Assembly (NCBI RefSeq): GCF_000744655.1
Contig: NZ_JQMJ01000004.1
Location: 62,001-126,000, forward strand
DNA: 64,000 nucleotides
Reading direction: 5' to 3'
DNA from: Streptacidiphilus rugosus AM-16
GTDB lineage: Bacteria; Actinomycetota; Actinomycetes; Streptomycetales; Streptomycetaceae
This document shows, piece after piece, positions 8,840 through 16,557 of the stretch; position 1 is the first letter of the stretch, and every line of letters starts with the position of its first letter. A model generated the notes under the pieces. The model was not told the origin of the DNA, did no database searches, and was given only the letters and a program-made list of their open reading frames with translations. A program made the translations under genes and the position numbers.

Positions 8840-9939
8840 TCAGGACATCAGGGCTTCCAGGTGTCGGTCGTAGGCGGCGTCCAGATCGAGCGTGGCGTGA
8901 CCGGCGATCGCGTGCACGTCGCGCCAGCGCCGCAGCAACGGCTCCCCCGCACCGTGCCCGCGGGCACCGGCGACCCGGACAAGACGTTCGACCGCCCGGA
9001 CGCACCAGTCGACCGCCACCGCGCAGTCGCGCACGTTCTCGGCCACCGCGAAGGGCGTCACCTCTCCCGCGTCGGCGCGGCCTGCCGCGCCGAGCAACAG
9101 CAGCCGCGCACCCCGCACCTGGGCCGAGGCCTCCGCCACCGCGGCCGCCGTACCCGGGCGGGCCGGGCCGGCCCCGCCGCACTGCGCTGCCGGAGCGCGG
9201 CGACCACGTCCGCCACCGCGGCCTGCGCGGCGCCCAGTGCGGGGGCCGCGAACATCAGGCCCGCCACCAGGGGGAAGGGCACTCGGTGGCAGCGGGCCGC
9301 ATCCGGGTCGCGGTGCGGCCGCGCCAGGTCGTCCAGGGTCATGGTCGACCAGGACGGGACGAACACGCCGTCGAGCTCCACGCTGTTGCTGCCGCTGCCC
9401 CGCAGGCCCACATGGTCCCAGGTGCTCAGGATCGTGCACCTGCGCACCGGCACCGCGAAGATCCGGTGCTGGTCTCCCGTCCGGCTGGCCAGCAGGATCC
9501 ACTGCGCGTGGTCGACGCCGCTGGCGGGGGTCCACCTGCCGCTCAGCTGCCATCCGCCGGACACCGCGACGGCGCTTCCCTGGGGAGGAACGACCGCGGC
9601 GGCGATGCGGGTCTGCGCCCCCCTGGCCCACACCGCGGCGCGGCCGCGTTCGGGCAGATAGGAAGCCAGGCGACCATGGGCGGCGAACAGCGCCGCGCAC
9701 CAGGCCGTGGAGGTGCACCCCTCCCCCAGCTCGGTGACCGCGCGCACGAGTTCGGTGAACGTCCCGGCCCGGCCGCCGTGGACGGCGGGAACGAAGTGGG
9801 CAGGAAAGCCGGCGTCGCTGATCTCGGTGGCCGTGACGTCGTCCAGGCGGCACCGCTCCTCGACGGCCTCGGCGCGCGGTCGGACGTGGGCGGTGAGGAG
9901 TTCAGCCGCGGACAAGAGTCCCGGGGCGATGGTCACCAT
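8840..9939 (-). pseudogene. Acyl-CoA dehydrogenase-superfamily flavoprotein with an apparent frameshift
   Basis: The first part (from ATG 9939) encodes an ACAD-like N-terminus and middle domain (GFPAHFVPAVHGG, LGEGCTSTAWCAALFAAHGRL, LSGRWTPASGVDHAQW). After AALRQRSAAGPARP the frame turns into arginine-rich nonsense. The helical C-terminus (GTAAAVAEASAQVRGARLLL to AYDRHLEALMS) continues in the -1 frame to 8840. The join lies at about 9145-9185 in a G/C run and needs one base added. The rejoined protein would be about 366 aa, like flavin oxidases and monooxygenases of the ACAD fold. Its start overlaps the afsA-like stop (ATGGTGA), so it probably acts in maturing the same signal molecule. A sequencing error is as likely as a real lesion. 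Confidence 0.7.
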
Positions 9940-10955
9940 GATCCCTGCTCCTCCTTCAGCGACCAGACGGTCAGTCCGCCGGCCACGACACGGTCGTTCT
10001 GAATGGCCGTCACCTCCCATACCCCGGTGCCCGGCTGGGTGGCGGCTCGGGCGGCCGCCCTGATCCGGACCGGTGCGTGGAAGCCGACGAAGGTGTTGAA
10101 CTGGACGCCGATCCGCAGCAGTCGCGGGCGGACGGCGTCGCCCGCCCGCCGTCGTCCGGCGGCGTAGGAGGCCTGCCGAAAGGCCTCGACCAGCACCATC
10201 CCGGGGATGTGGTCGACCGGATGGTCGAAGTAGCCGGGATGGCCGGTGTCCGTCACGAGCGTCCAGCCCTCGGACCCGCCGCCCGAGGCGAGCAGCACGT
10301 CGGTGGGCCATCGGCACCCGACCGCCTCGGGCTCCGCCATCGCGGCGGGGCCGCCGTGCCTGCCGGGGCGCGGAAAGGACAGACCACTGCCGGGTCCGGC
10401 GGCCCGCAGGCGGGCGTAGTAGTCCGGGGCCAACGCCTCCCACCGGAGTGTGCCGTGACGGCGGATCACCCCGTCGGCGACGACGTCGGCCTCCAGAGCC
10501 GCGCCGAACCTGCGCGCGGTGGAGACGTGGCGCACGCAGCCGAGCTCCAGCGTCGCCTCCTGCCGCCGGGCCGGCCGCCAGGCGGAGAGGGCGGGCGTCT
10601 CCACCGTGACGCCGCAGAGCAGGAACTGGTGGTCGTGGGGAATCGCGTAGGCGCTGTGGGACAGGTGGATGGCGCTCTGCCGCATCGCCTCCGCGAACAA
10701 CACCGGTTCGCCCTGGGGGTCGCTGTGGAACAACCGCCCCCGCGTCGGCCAGCGGGCGCCGACGCGGAAACGGTCCTCGGCCAGCCGCTCCACGTTCCTG
10801 AGCAGGACGGCGGCGGACGCCTGTTTGTGTACCATCTGCTGCGGGACCGTCACTTCCCTTCGGATCCCTACCGGTTCCGGACCTCTCGGCACCGGGGGCG
10901 GGCCCTCCCCCGCCGAACGGTCAAGCAGGGCCGAACCTTGGGCTTGCTGGACCAT
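9933..10955 (-). CDS. AfsA-family gamma-butyrolactone-type signal synthase (copy 1)
   Basis: This 340-aa protein contains two AfsA hot-dog repeats. The first has VHKQASAAVLL, LFAEAMRQSAIHLSHSAYAIP and HQFLLCGVTVE. The second has GHPGYFDHPVDHIPGMVLVEAFRQASYAAG. AfsA condenses dihydroxyacetone phosphate with a beta-ketoacyl-ACP in A-factor-type signal synthesis. It is divergent from a receptor-type TetR gene with an ARE-like box between them, the classical synthase/receptor arrangement, and is translationally coupled to the ACAD-like gene. The tail is full length. The exact signal (lactone, furan or butenolide) cannot be read from sequence. Confidence 0.9.
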   Translation of the reverse strand: MVQQAQGSALLDRSAGEGPPPVPRGPEPVGIRREVTVPQQMVHKQASAAVLLRNVERLAEDRFRVGARWPTRGRLFHSDPQGEPVLFAEAMRQSAIHLSHSAYAIPHDHQFLLCGVTVETPALSAWRPARRQEATLELGCVRHVSTARRFGAALEADVVADGVIRRHGTLRWEALAPDYYARLRAAGPGSGLSFPRPGRHGGPAAMAEPEAVGCRWPTDVLLASGGGSEGWTLVTDTGHPGYFDHPVDHIPGMVLVEAFRQASYAAGRRRAGDAVRPRLLRIGVQFNTFVGFHAPVRIRAAARAATQPGTGVWEVTAIQNDRVVAGGLTVWSLKEEQGSW

Positions 10956-11031
10956 GCACCTCTCCCCCCATCAGGCGCGGGGAACGTGGGGCGTTCCCGC
11001 GTCGCACTGCCCTCCTCGGCGAACCGGGCTT

Positions 11032-11059
11032 AAAATATTCCGGTCGGCCGGTATATTAC
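11032..11059. promoter_or_regulatory. ARE-like palindrome between afsA copy 1 and TetR receptor 1
   Basis: AATATTCCGGTC / GGCCGGTATATT is a dyad centred at 11045/11046 with 10 of 12 positions paired. It lies in the shared promoter region 76 bases before the TetR start and 77 bases before the afsA start, so a bound receptor could repress both. Confidence 0.75.
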
Positions 11060-11134
11060 AAGCGCCGCTCACCCAGCGGACCGGCTTCACAGGTCGGGAA
11101 CCCCCGGCCTGTTCGTGGAAAGGGCACCCCTCCG

Positions 11135-11809
11135 ATGAGCCACACCACCCCTCACGCCGTCCCTCACGCCGTCCCTCCGGCCGTGCCCAGCGTCTGGACC
11201 AGGCGCAGCACCGGGGCCTCACCCGAACTGCGGCAGGAGCGCGCGGTGCGCACCCGCGCCGACGTGCTGCACGCGGCGGCGGAGTGCTTCGCCGAACACG
11301 GCTTCCGTTCCACGTCCCTGAAGGAGGTGGCCGACCGGGCCGAACTGACCAAGGGCGCGGTGTACTTCCACTTCCCCACGAAGGAGGCCCTCGCGGTCGC
11401 GGTCATCGAGGAGCACTACTCCACGTGGCCGCAACTCCTGGCGGAGCTGGCGGCCGAGGACCTCGGCCCCTGGGAGCTGGCCATGGAGATGCTCGACCGG
11501 GCGGCGCTCGCCTTCCGCGACGACGTCGCGGTCCGGGCGGGAGCCCGTCTGCAGATCGAACGCTCCCTGATCGACGCGCCCCTGCCTGAGCCCTACGTGG
11601 GGTGGGTGGAGGTGCTGACCGAACTGCTCGAGCAGGCGCGCCGGGCCGGCCAGTTGCAGCCGGACGTCGATCCCGCCGTCGCCGCCCGATGTCTGGTCGC
11701 GAGCTTCTTCGGCATGCAGCACATCTCCGACGTGCTGCACCGCCGGGCCGACATCCTCGAGCGCTGGGCCGAACTGCAGAAGACCTTCGCGAAGGCCATG
11801 CACGCCTGA
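11135..11809 (+). CDS. TetR-family gamma-butyrolactone receptor-like regulator 1
   Basis: This 224-aa protein has an N-terminal TetR helix-turn-helix (about residues 38-85: GFRSTSLKEVADRAELTKGAVYFHFPTKEALAVAVIEEH) and a ligand domain with YVGWVEVLTELLEQARRAGQL and VASFFGMQHISDVLHRR, hallmarks of ArpA/ScbR-like receptors. An extra N-terminal tail (THAVPHAVPPAV region) contains repeated Ala-Val-Pro units. In the known paradigm the apo-protein binds AREs and is released by its lactone. It is divergent from the afsA-like gene. Receptor versus pseudo-receptor cannot be settled here. Confidence 0.87.
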   Translation: MSHTTPHAVPHAVPPAVPSVWTRRSTGASPELRQERAVRTRADVLHAAAECFAEHGFRSTSLKEVADRAELTKGAVYFHFPTKEALAVAVIEEHYSTWPQLLAELAAEDLGPWELAMEMLDRAALAFRDDVAVRAGARLQIERSLIDAPLPEPYVGWVEVLTELLEQARRAGQLQPDVDPAVAARCLVASFFGMQHISDVLHRRADILERWAELQKTFAKAMHA

Positions 11810-11841
11810 GCACGACCCGTACATCCCTTGGAGGAGCGACC

Positions 11842-11919
11842 ATGCCCCGTGCCGCCAGCGGCACCTGCACCACGCACTGTCTGCACGAGGCGCTCCGCCC
11901 GGGGGTTGCACAGCGATGA
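11842..11919 (+). CDS. 25-codon leader ORF coupled to the replication-initiator-like gene
   Basis: A strong GGAGGA ribosome site precedes ATG 11842. The 25-residue peptide (MPRAASGTCTTHCLHEALRP then GVAQR) ends in a TGA that overlaps the ATG of the next gene. The downstream gene has no good ribosome site of its own, so translation of the leader probably delivers ribosomes to it. No homology recognised. Confidence 0.5.
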   Translation: MPRAASGTCTTHCLHEALRPGVAQR

Positions 11920-13052
11920 CCCGCCCCGCCACCGAACTGGAGTTCGTGGGCACGCTGGATGACTACTGGTCATACACCAAAGTCCGCGACTGGATCCTGC
12001 TCCACCCCGATCTGGGCCGCACCGCGCTGCACCTGTACCTGCTCCTGCGCTCCATGCTCAGCGAGAAGCGCAGCACCTCGCTGCGCCGCATGTCCGTCGA
12101 CCAGCTGTGCTGGCTGCTGCCCGGCATCAACGGCAAGCCGATCAGCAAGCGGACCGTCGAGGAGGCCCTGCGGGAGCTCAACCAGCTGGGCCTGGTGACC
12201 AATCCCGACCGGGAACGCCTGGTGACCTCGACCGGGCGGAACGGGATCACCAACTCCCTGCGCCGCTACCAGGTCAACGACCTGCCCACGGACCCCTACC
12301 AGGGGTGGCGCAACACCTGGGACAAACTCGACGCCTACCACCCCGACTGGCGCGCCGACCCGCCCGTCGCGCCGACCCACGGGATCCGGCCCGCCGTCGA
12401 ACCGCGGAAAAACGCGGTCCGAACCAACCGGTCGTCCGACGACGCCGTCGAACCGCAGTTTTCCGCGCGGGCCGCGCGGAAAACTGCGTCCCGTCCGCAG
12501 AAATCTGCCCGACCGGAGCAGAAAAAATCTTCCGGCGCGCCGCTCACCAGCGAGAACGCGGCTCCCAAAGAAGGCTTTCCAAGAAGTTCTTCTCTCGCTG
12601 CACGGGCGGGTGGTCGCGGTTCACGGATCGAGCCGGCCGAGCACTCCGGGAGAGAGAACGCCGCACCGGCGGAGACCGCTTCGGTCGAAGCGGTCGCCGC
12701 AGCGCGGTTGATAGCCGAAGCCTGGTCCGACGGCGTGCGTCAGGGCGGCGGAGCGCGTATGCCGCGGCGTCAGGCGGCCCTGCAGGAACAGGCTGCCGAC
12801 CTGCTCCAGGCAGGCGAGGAGGACGTCGACTGGCTCGTCGCCCGCGCCCGGTGGATGGGCCACCGCAAGCCGACCTGGTCCCGCTTCGAGGACGCGCTCA
12901 CCTTCGAGGGCGACGGCGCGCCCCCGCGCACGGCGGTCACCGCCGCCCGCCTGCCCGCGCCCCGTTGCGGCCACTGCGACGACGGATGGCGCTACCAGGA
13001 CCCGGAGAACGCGCTGGGCCCCTACCGGTGCCCCGACTGCGCTTCACGGTGA
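11916..13052 (+). CDS. Replication-initiator-like helix-turn-helix protein with C-terminal zinc ribbon
   Basis: In this 378-aa protein residues about 10-140 form a winged-helix region (LGRTALHLYLLLRSML, MSVDQLCWLLPGINGKPISK, TVEEALRELNQLGLVTNP), a disordered basic middle follows (about 150-250), and the C-terminus is a zinc ribbon (CGHC about 349, CPDC about 373). This layout resembles initiator-like proteins of actinomycete plasmids and phages, and the middle of the gene carries inverted and direct repeats like origin iterons. It is translationally coupled to a 25-codon leader. Stray copies of such proteins also occur on chromosomes, where their role is uncertain. Confidence 0.6.
   Translation: MTRPATELEFVGTLDDYWSYTKVRDWILLHPDLGRTALHLYLLLRSMLSEKRSTSLRRMSVDQLCWLLPGINGKPISKRTVEEALRELNQLGLVTNPDRERLVTSTGRNGITNSLRRYQVNDLPTDPYQGWRNTWDKLDAYHPDWRADPPVAPTHGIRPAVEPRKNAVRTNRSSDDAVEPQFSARAARKTASRPQKSARPEQKKSSGAPLTSENAAPKEGFPRSSSLAARAGGRGSRIEPAEHSGRENAAPAETASVEAVAAARLIAEAWSDGVRQGGGARMPRRQAALQEQAADLLQAGEEDVDWLVARARWMGHRKPTWSRFEDALTFEGDGAPPRTAVTAARLPAPRCGHCDDGWRYQDPENALGPYRCPDCASR
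12393..12456. repeat. 51-bp-spaced direct repeat in the replication-initiator-like gene
   Basis: GCCGTCGAACCGC occurs at 12393-12405 and again at 12444-12456. The first copy runs into GGAAAAACGCGG and the second into the large palindrome, so both lead into an A/T run flanked by CGCGG. Confidence 0.8.
12454..12488. repeat. Perfect 16-bp inverted repeat in coding sequence (candidate origin element)
   Basis: CGCAGTTTTCCGCGCG and its exact complement are separated by GGC. The element sits in the disordered middle of the protein, where coding constraint is weak. GCGGAAAA motifs recur nearby on both strands, and A-rich CAGAAAT and CAGAAAAAATC follow. Confidence 0.9.
12674..12695. repeat. Perfect 10-bp inverted repeat in the replication-initiator-like gene
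   Basis: GACCGCTTCG and its complement are separated by GT, about 190 bases downstream of the larger palindrome in the same gene. Confidence 0.85.
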
Positions 13053-13200
13053 CCACGGGAGCCGCCCTGCACGGGAGACAGGGCGCGTCCCGGCAACGGC
13101 GCGGGCGCTCGGCGGGCGGGCTCTTCGGCGCGCGGGGCGCCCGGACGGCCGACGAACGCCTGCGCCAGATCGCGCTCAGGGTTCAACGTCGCCCGATGCG

Positions 13201-13860
13201 TCATCGGGCGTCGTCCTCGAACGGAACTCGCGCGGCCAACCAGGTCCTCAGCTCGGCGCAGGCCGCCCGCTCCTGCGCCTCGGTGCCCCACCACCAGGCG
13301 AACGGCGAGACGTCGTTCTGCAGGTCGTCCCACCACCAGTCGGCGCACTCCTCCAGATGCCGACTGGCCACGGGCCCAAGCCCGGCGTCCCACCATGCCA
13401 GCCACGGCGTGACGGACGACGTCGCGGTGACGCAGCTTTCGAAGACCTCCCGAGCCGAGGTCGGCGGAGAGTCCTGTTCCAGGGTCCCGAGCCACCAGGC
13501 CTCCAGAAAGCCGCGAAGAGCCTGCACCTGCTGGTCGGGCCACTGGGTCCAACGGGCGGCCGCGAGCCCCCGGGCCATCAGATCCGGAGAGGTGGCGCCC
13601 TGCGCGAGCAATACGGCAACCTGCGGCAGCACCCGACGGATCACGGACGGATGGTCATCCCAATGGCCAGGAACCTCCTCCGCGACCATGCATACCAGGT
13701 CCGCGGGCAGGGCGACGTGGGCGGTCCGCAGCAGAGCGATTTCTTCCGCGCTGTAGCAGCGACCGCAGCCGGCTTCGTCCGGGTGGGCCGTCATGCCGGC
13801 GAAGGCCTCCGCGACACGGGCGATCGCGCGCTCCATGGGTCGGGCATCCGAGGTGGGCAC
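13201..13860 (-). CDS. Hypothetical protein, Trp-rich
   Basis: This 219-aa soluble protein is convergent with the replication-initiator-like gene. It contains CGRCYSAEEIALLRTAHVALP near residue 33 and tryptophan-rich segments (EAWWLG, WLAWWDAG, CADWWWDD, FAWWWG). Codon bias is that of a real actinomycete gene. The CxxC may bind metal. I do not recognise the family; nothing links it to metabolite synthesis except position. Confidence 0.65.
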   Translation of the reverse strand: MPTSDARPMERAIARVAEAFAGMTAHPDEAGCGRCYSAEEIALLRTAHVALPADLVCMVAEEVPGHWDDHPSVIRRVLPQVAVLLAQGATSPDLMARGLAAARWTQWPDQQVQALRGFLEAWWLGTLEQDSPPTSAREVFESCVTATSSVTPWLAWWDAGLGPVASRHLEECADWWWDDLQNDVSPFAWWWGTEAQERAACAELRTWLAARVPFEDDAR

Positions 13861-14096
13861 GGCGACTCCGGTCGTCTACTCCCGCGAGCATGCTCACCGA
13901 AGGGAGCGACGTTACCAGGCCGTTCGACGGAGTCGACCGCCAGGCCTACTGCGACACATCAGTGACGACGGGGATCCGGTCGGCGACGCCGAACTGATGC
14001 GGGACGCCGTCGATCCGGTCGGCCTGCGCGGCTCCCGACGCGCCACACAGGCTCAGGCGGCTTCGAACAGCCGGGTGGAGAGAGGGCCCGGTCGGG

Positions 14097-14741
14097 TCAG
14101 GCCTGGATGCGGGCGACGATCAGGTCGCGCAGTTCCGCCCAGCGTTCCTGGAGGTCCGAGCGGCCGGTGAGGACGGCGGAGACGTGCTGGACGCCGAAGA
14201 AGCCGCCCACCAGGGCGCGGGCGACGGCGGCCGGGTCGACGTCGTCGCGGAGCTGGCCCTCGGCGAGGGCCGCGTCCAGGAGTTGGGTGAGCAGGTGCAT
14301 CCAGCCGACGTAGGGCTGCGGGAGGTCCGCGTCGATGACGGAGCTCTCCAGCTGGAGGCGGGCACCGGCCTGGACGACGATGTCGTTGGCGAAGGCCTCC
14401 GCCGCGCCGTCGAGCATCGCGATGGCGGTCTCCAGGGGCGAGAGGTCGTCCTCGAGGATGCGTTCGAGCAGTTGGGGCCAGCGGGAGTAATGCTCCTCGA
14501 CCACCGCGACCGCGAGGATCTCCTTGGTCGGGAAGTGGAAGTAGATGGCGCCCTTGGTCATGCCGACCTGGTGGGCCACGTCGAGGACGGAGGAGCTCTT
14601 GAAGCCCTTCTCGGCGAAGACGTGCGCTGCTGCGCGCAGGATGTGGGCGCGGGTCTGGATCGCGCGGTCCTGGCGGATGTCGGGGAGCATCCCCTCCGTG
14701 GAGGGTCCCGTCCAGCCGGGCATCGAGATCTTGGCTGTCAC
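14097..14741 (-). CDS. TetR-family gamma-butyrolactone receptor-like regulator 2
   Basis: This 214-aa protein is closely similar to the receptor gene at 11.1 kb. The DNA-binding stretch is GFKSSSVLDVAHQVGMTKGAIYFHFPTKEILAVAVVEEH, and the ligand domain has ARLQLESSVIDADLPQPYVGWMHLL and VGGFFGVQHVSAVLTGRSD. A very regular ARE-like palindrome lies 65 bases before its start codon, pointing to autorepression. Multiple ArpA-like paralogues, one true receptor and one or more pseudo-receptors, are common in such regulatory blocks. Which is which is unknown. Confidence 0.87.
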   Translation of the reverse strand: MTAKISMPGWTGPSTEGMLPDIRQDRAIQTRAHILRAAAHVFAEKGFKSSSVLDVAHQVGMTKGAIYFHFPTKEILAVAVVEEHYSRWPQLLERILEDDLSPLETAIAMLDGAAEAFANDIVVQAGARLQLESSVIDADLPQPYVGWMHLLTQLLDAALAEGQLRDDVDPAAVARALVGGFFGVQHVSAVLTGRSDLQERWAELRDLIVARIQA

Positions 14742-14805
14742 GCTGCGGTGCTCCTTGTGTCACGGTCGCAGGCTCCGACGGGACGCGCGGCACCCTTGCC
14801 CTTAC

Positions 14806-14829
14806 AATATACCTTCTTGTAGGTATATT
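14806..14829. promoter_or_regulatory. ARE-like operator of TetR 2
   Basis: AATATACCT and AGGTATATT are perfect 9-bp arms around TCTTGT. This is the cleanest ARE-like palindrome in the window, 65 bases upstream of TetR 2. Confidence 0.8.
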
Positions 14830-15011
14830 ACAGAGCGCCACTCATAACCGGAAAGTGCCGTTCTGGATCCACGGCTGAGCACGTCGCAGCCGCACGGTGG
14901 ACCGCGCCCCGCGAAACCGGAGGCGAGAGGTCCGACGCTCCCTCACCGAGCAGTTCCGGCCCGGAGATCAGGCTCTCCCCGACGCGCTGCGCGGGGCATG
15001 CGCACTCCAAT

Positions 15012-15035
15012 AACATACCGATCAGAAGGTATCTT
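15012..15035. promoter_or_regulatory. ARE-like operator of TetR 3
   Basis: AACATACC, then GATCAGAA, then GGTATCTT give 5-bp arms ATACC/GGTAT. The box ends 20 bases before the TetR 3 ATG and would block transcription or early elongation. Confidence 0.6.
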
Positions 15036-15055
15036 CCCGTGGACCAGAGGTGGCG

Positions 15056-15649
15056 ATGAAGCAGGAACGGGCGCGCAGGACACGCGAGAGCATCCTGGAC
15101 GCAGCCGCCCACGAGTTCGCCAGCCACGGCTACGAGCGGACCACCCTCAAGGCCGTGGCCGACCGGATGAAGATGAGCAAAGGCGCGCTGTACGGTCACT
15201 TCACCTGCAAGGACGAGCTGGCCGAGGAGATGATCCGGCAGGCCGGGCAGACCTGGCTCCTGATCCGCGAGAGCGCCGGCGCGCCGGGGAACCCGTGGCA
15301 CGTGGCGCTGCGCTCACTCGTGACCGGGCTCGCCTGGTGCTCCCAGGAGGACATCCGCTTCGGGGCGGCGCTGCGCCTGCTGGGCGACCGGTCCACCGAT
15401 GTGGCGTCACCGTCCGGATTCGTCGCCGAGTTGCAGCAGACGCTGGCCGAGGAACTGGTCCGGGCGCAGCGGTCCGGCGGTCTTCCCGACTGGCCGCCGG
15501 CGCAGGGGCTGGCCCGGCTGGTGGTCGCGCTGGTCGTCGGGGGCCGGCGGTCCGGTGAGGGCGGGGCCGCGAAGACGACCGCGGAGGATGTGGCCCTGCT
15601 CTGGGACATGGTCGAGTCCCTGGCGAGAATGCCCGCCCGGGGCCTGTGA
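15056..15649 (+). CDS. TetR-family regulator 3 (butyrolactone-receptor homologue-like)
   Basis: This 197-aa TetR protein has MKQERARRTRESILDAAAHEFASHGYERT and MSKGALYGHFTCKDELAEEM as its DNA-binding domain (residues 1-50). The C-terminal ligand domain is diverged from the two receptor-like paralogues. It resembles the shorter TetR repressors that sit beside ArpA-type receptors. ATG 15056 was preferred to GTG 15050 because of AGAGG spacing. A very strong hairpin follows the gene. Ligand and targets unknown; its own ARE-like box suggests it belongs to the same cascade. Confidence 0.8.
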   Translation: MKQERARRTRESILDAAAHEFASHGYERTTLKAVADRMKMSKGALYGHFTCKDELAEEMIRQAGQTWLLIRESAGAPGNPWHVALRSLVTGLAWCSQEDIRFGAALRLLGDRSTDVASPSGFVAELQQTLAEELVRAQRSGGLPDWPPAQGLARLVVALVVGGRRSGEGGAAKTTAEDVALLWDMVESLARMPARGL

Positions 15650-15670
15650 CCGCTCGCAAGGCGGGCGAAC

Positions 15671-15720
15671 GGAAGGGGCCGGCGGCGCGATCCCGTGGGA
15701 TCGCGCCGCCGGCCCCTTCC
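15671..15720. terminator. 24-bp perfect hairpin terminator separating regulatory and biosynthetic blocks
   Basis: GGAAGGGGCCGGCGGC followed by GCGATCCC is mirrored exactly after a 2-base centre. The palindrome fills 50 bases directly downstream of TetR 3 and insulates the following plus-strand operon. Confidence 0.85.
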
Positions 15721-15884
15721 GCGTTCCCCCACGTCCCCGGCTTGGCCGCGGCTTTGACGCGCCCTGGACCTCCCTTGGCGCGGTGCGCCCAGGCTGGGTG
15801 CACGGAAGCGGGAGACAGGTCTCGGGAGACCCCGGACCGTCGACCCACCGTGCCGAGTACGTGCCATCAGCTACGGAGGAAAGC

Positions 15885-16553
15885 ATGACCACGGAGTCCC
15901 CCTACAAGGAGCTTCAGTACGGGTGGGAGGCCGCGTACCAGCAGCAGTCCGCCGGCCCGCTCTGGCAGGACGATCCGATCCCGGTGATCCCCCAGGCGAT
16001 CGAGGCCCTGACCGAGCTGGGCGCCCGCACGGTGGTCGACCTCGGCTGCGGCGACGGCCGCAACCTGGCCGCTCTGGTCGACGCCGGCTTCACGGCTCTC
16101 GGGGTCGACATCGCGCCGACCGGCCTGGAGCACGCCCGCAAGATCATCAAGCAGCGCTCCTTCCTGCTCCGCGCGGACGCGACCGAGCTGCCCCTGATCG
16201 ACGGCAGCGTCGACGCGGTCACCTGCTTCGACGTCTTCGGCCAGATCCAGGACCCGAGCGAGCTCATCAAGGAGGCCCGCCGTCTGCTCACCGACGAGGG
16301 GGTCTTCATCACCAACGCGTTCACGCCCGAGGACGAGACCTACGGCGAGGGCGAGGAGATCGCGCCGAACACCTTCGCCTACAAGGACACCCTCTTCCGC
16401 TACTACACCGAGGAGGAGATCCGCGCGCTGTTCGACGGCTGGGAGATCATCTCGCTGAAGCGCGTCTCCTGGGACGACCCGCCGCACGGCGACTTCCGTC
16501 CCAAGCCGCACCGGCACGACAACTGGATCGTCTTCGCCACCCCCGTGGACTGA
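15885..16553 (+). CDS. SAM-dependent class I methyltransferase
   Basis: This 222-aa protein carries the Rossmann methyltransferase motif I VVDLGCGDGRNLAALVDAG (about residues 46-64), acidic motif II ALGVDIAP, and motif IV TCFDVFGQIQDPSEL. AGGAGGA-like GGAGGAAAGC sits before the ATG. It is four bases upstream of the SbnA-like gene and opens an operon that also encodes the whole methyl cycle, so it is the best candidate consumer of that SAM. The acceptor is unknown; a small amino-acid or peptide nitrogen is a reasonable guess. Confidence 0.85.
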   Translation: MTTESPYKELQYGWEAAYQQQSAGPLWQDDPIPVIPQAIEALTELGARTVVDLGCGDGRNLAALVDAGFTALGVDIAPTGLEHARKIIKQRSFLLRADATELPLIDGSVDAVTCFDVFGQIQDPSELIKEARRLLTDEGVFITNAFTPEDETYGEGEEIAPNTFAYKDTLFRYYTEEEIRALFDGWEIISLKRVSWDDPPHGDFRPKPHRHDNWIVFATPVD

Positions 16554-16557
16554 CCGG

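Larger units (their letters stand above)
14742..15055. promoter_or_regulatory. Divergent control region between TetR 2 and TetR 3 with two ARE-like boxes
   Basis: The 314 non-coding bases carry an ARE-like site near each end (14806-14829 and 15012-15035), each next to the gene it would control. No gene is seen between them. Confidence 0.7.

Noticed and set aside
6122..9661. Plus-strand open frame of over 1100 codons across the MATE, oxygenase and ACAD-like genes
   Set aside because: It spans three clear minus-strand genes and an intergenic region; composition is shadow-like.
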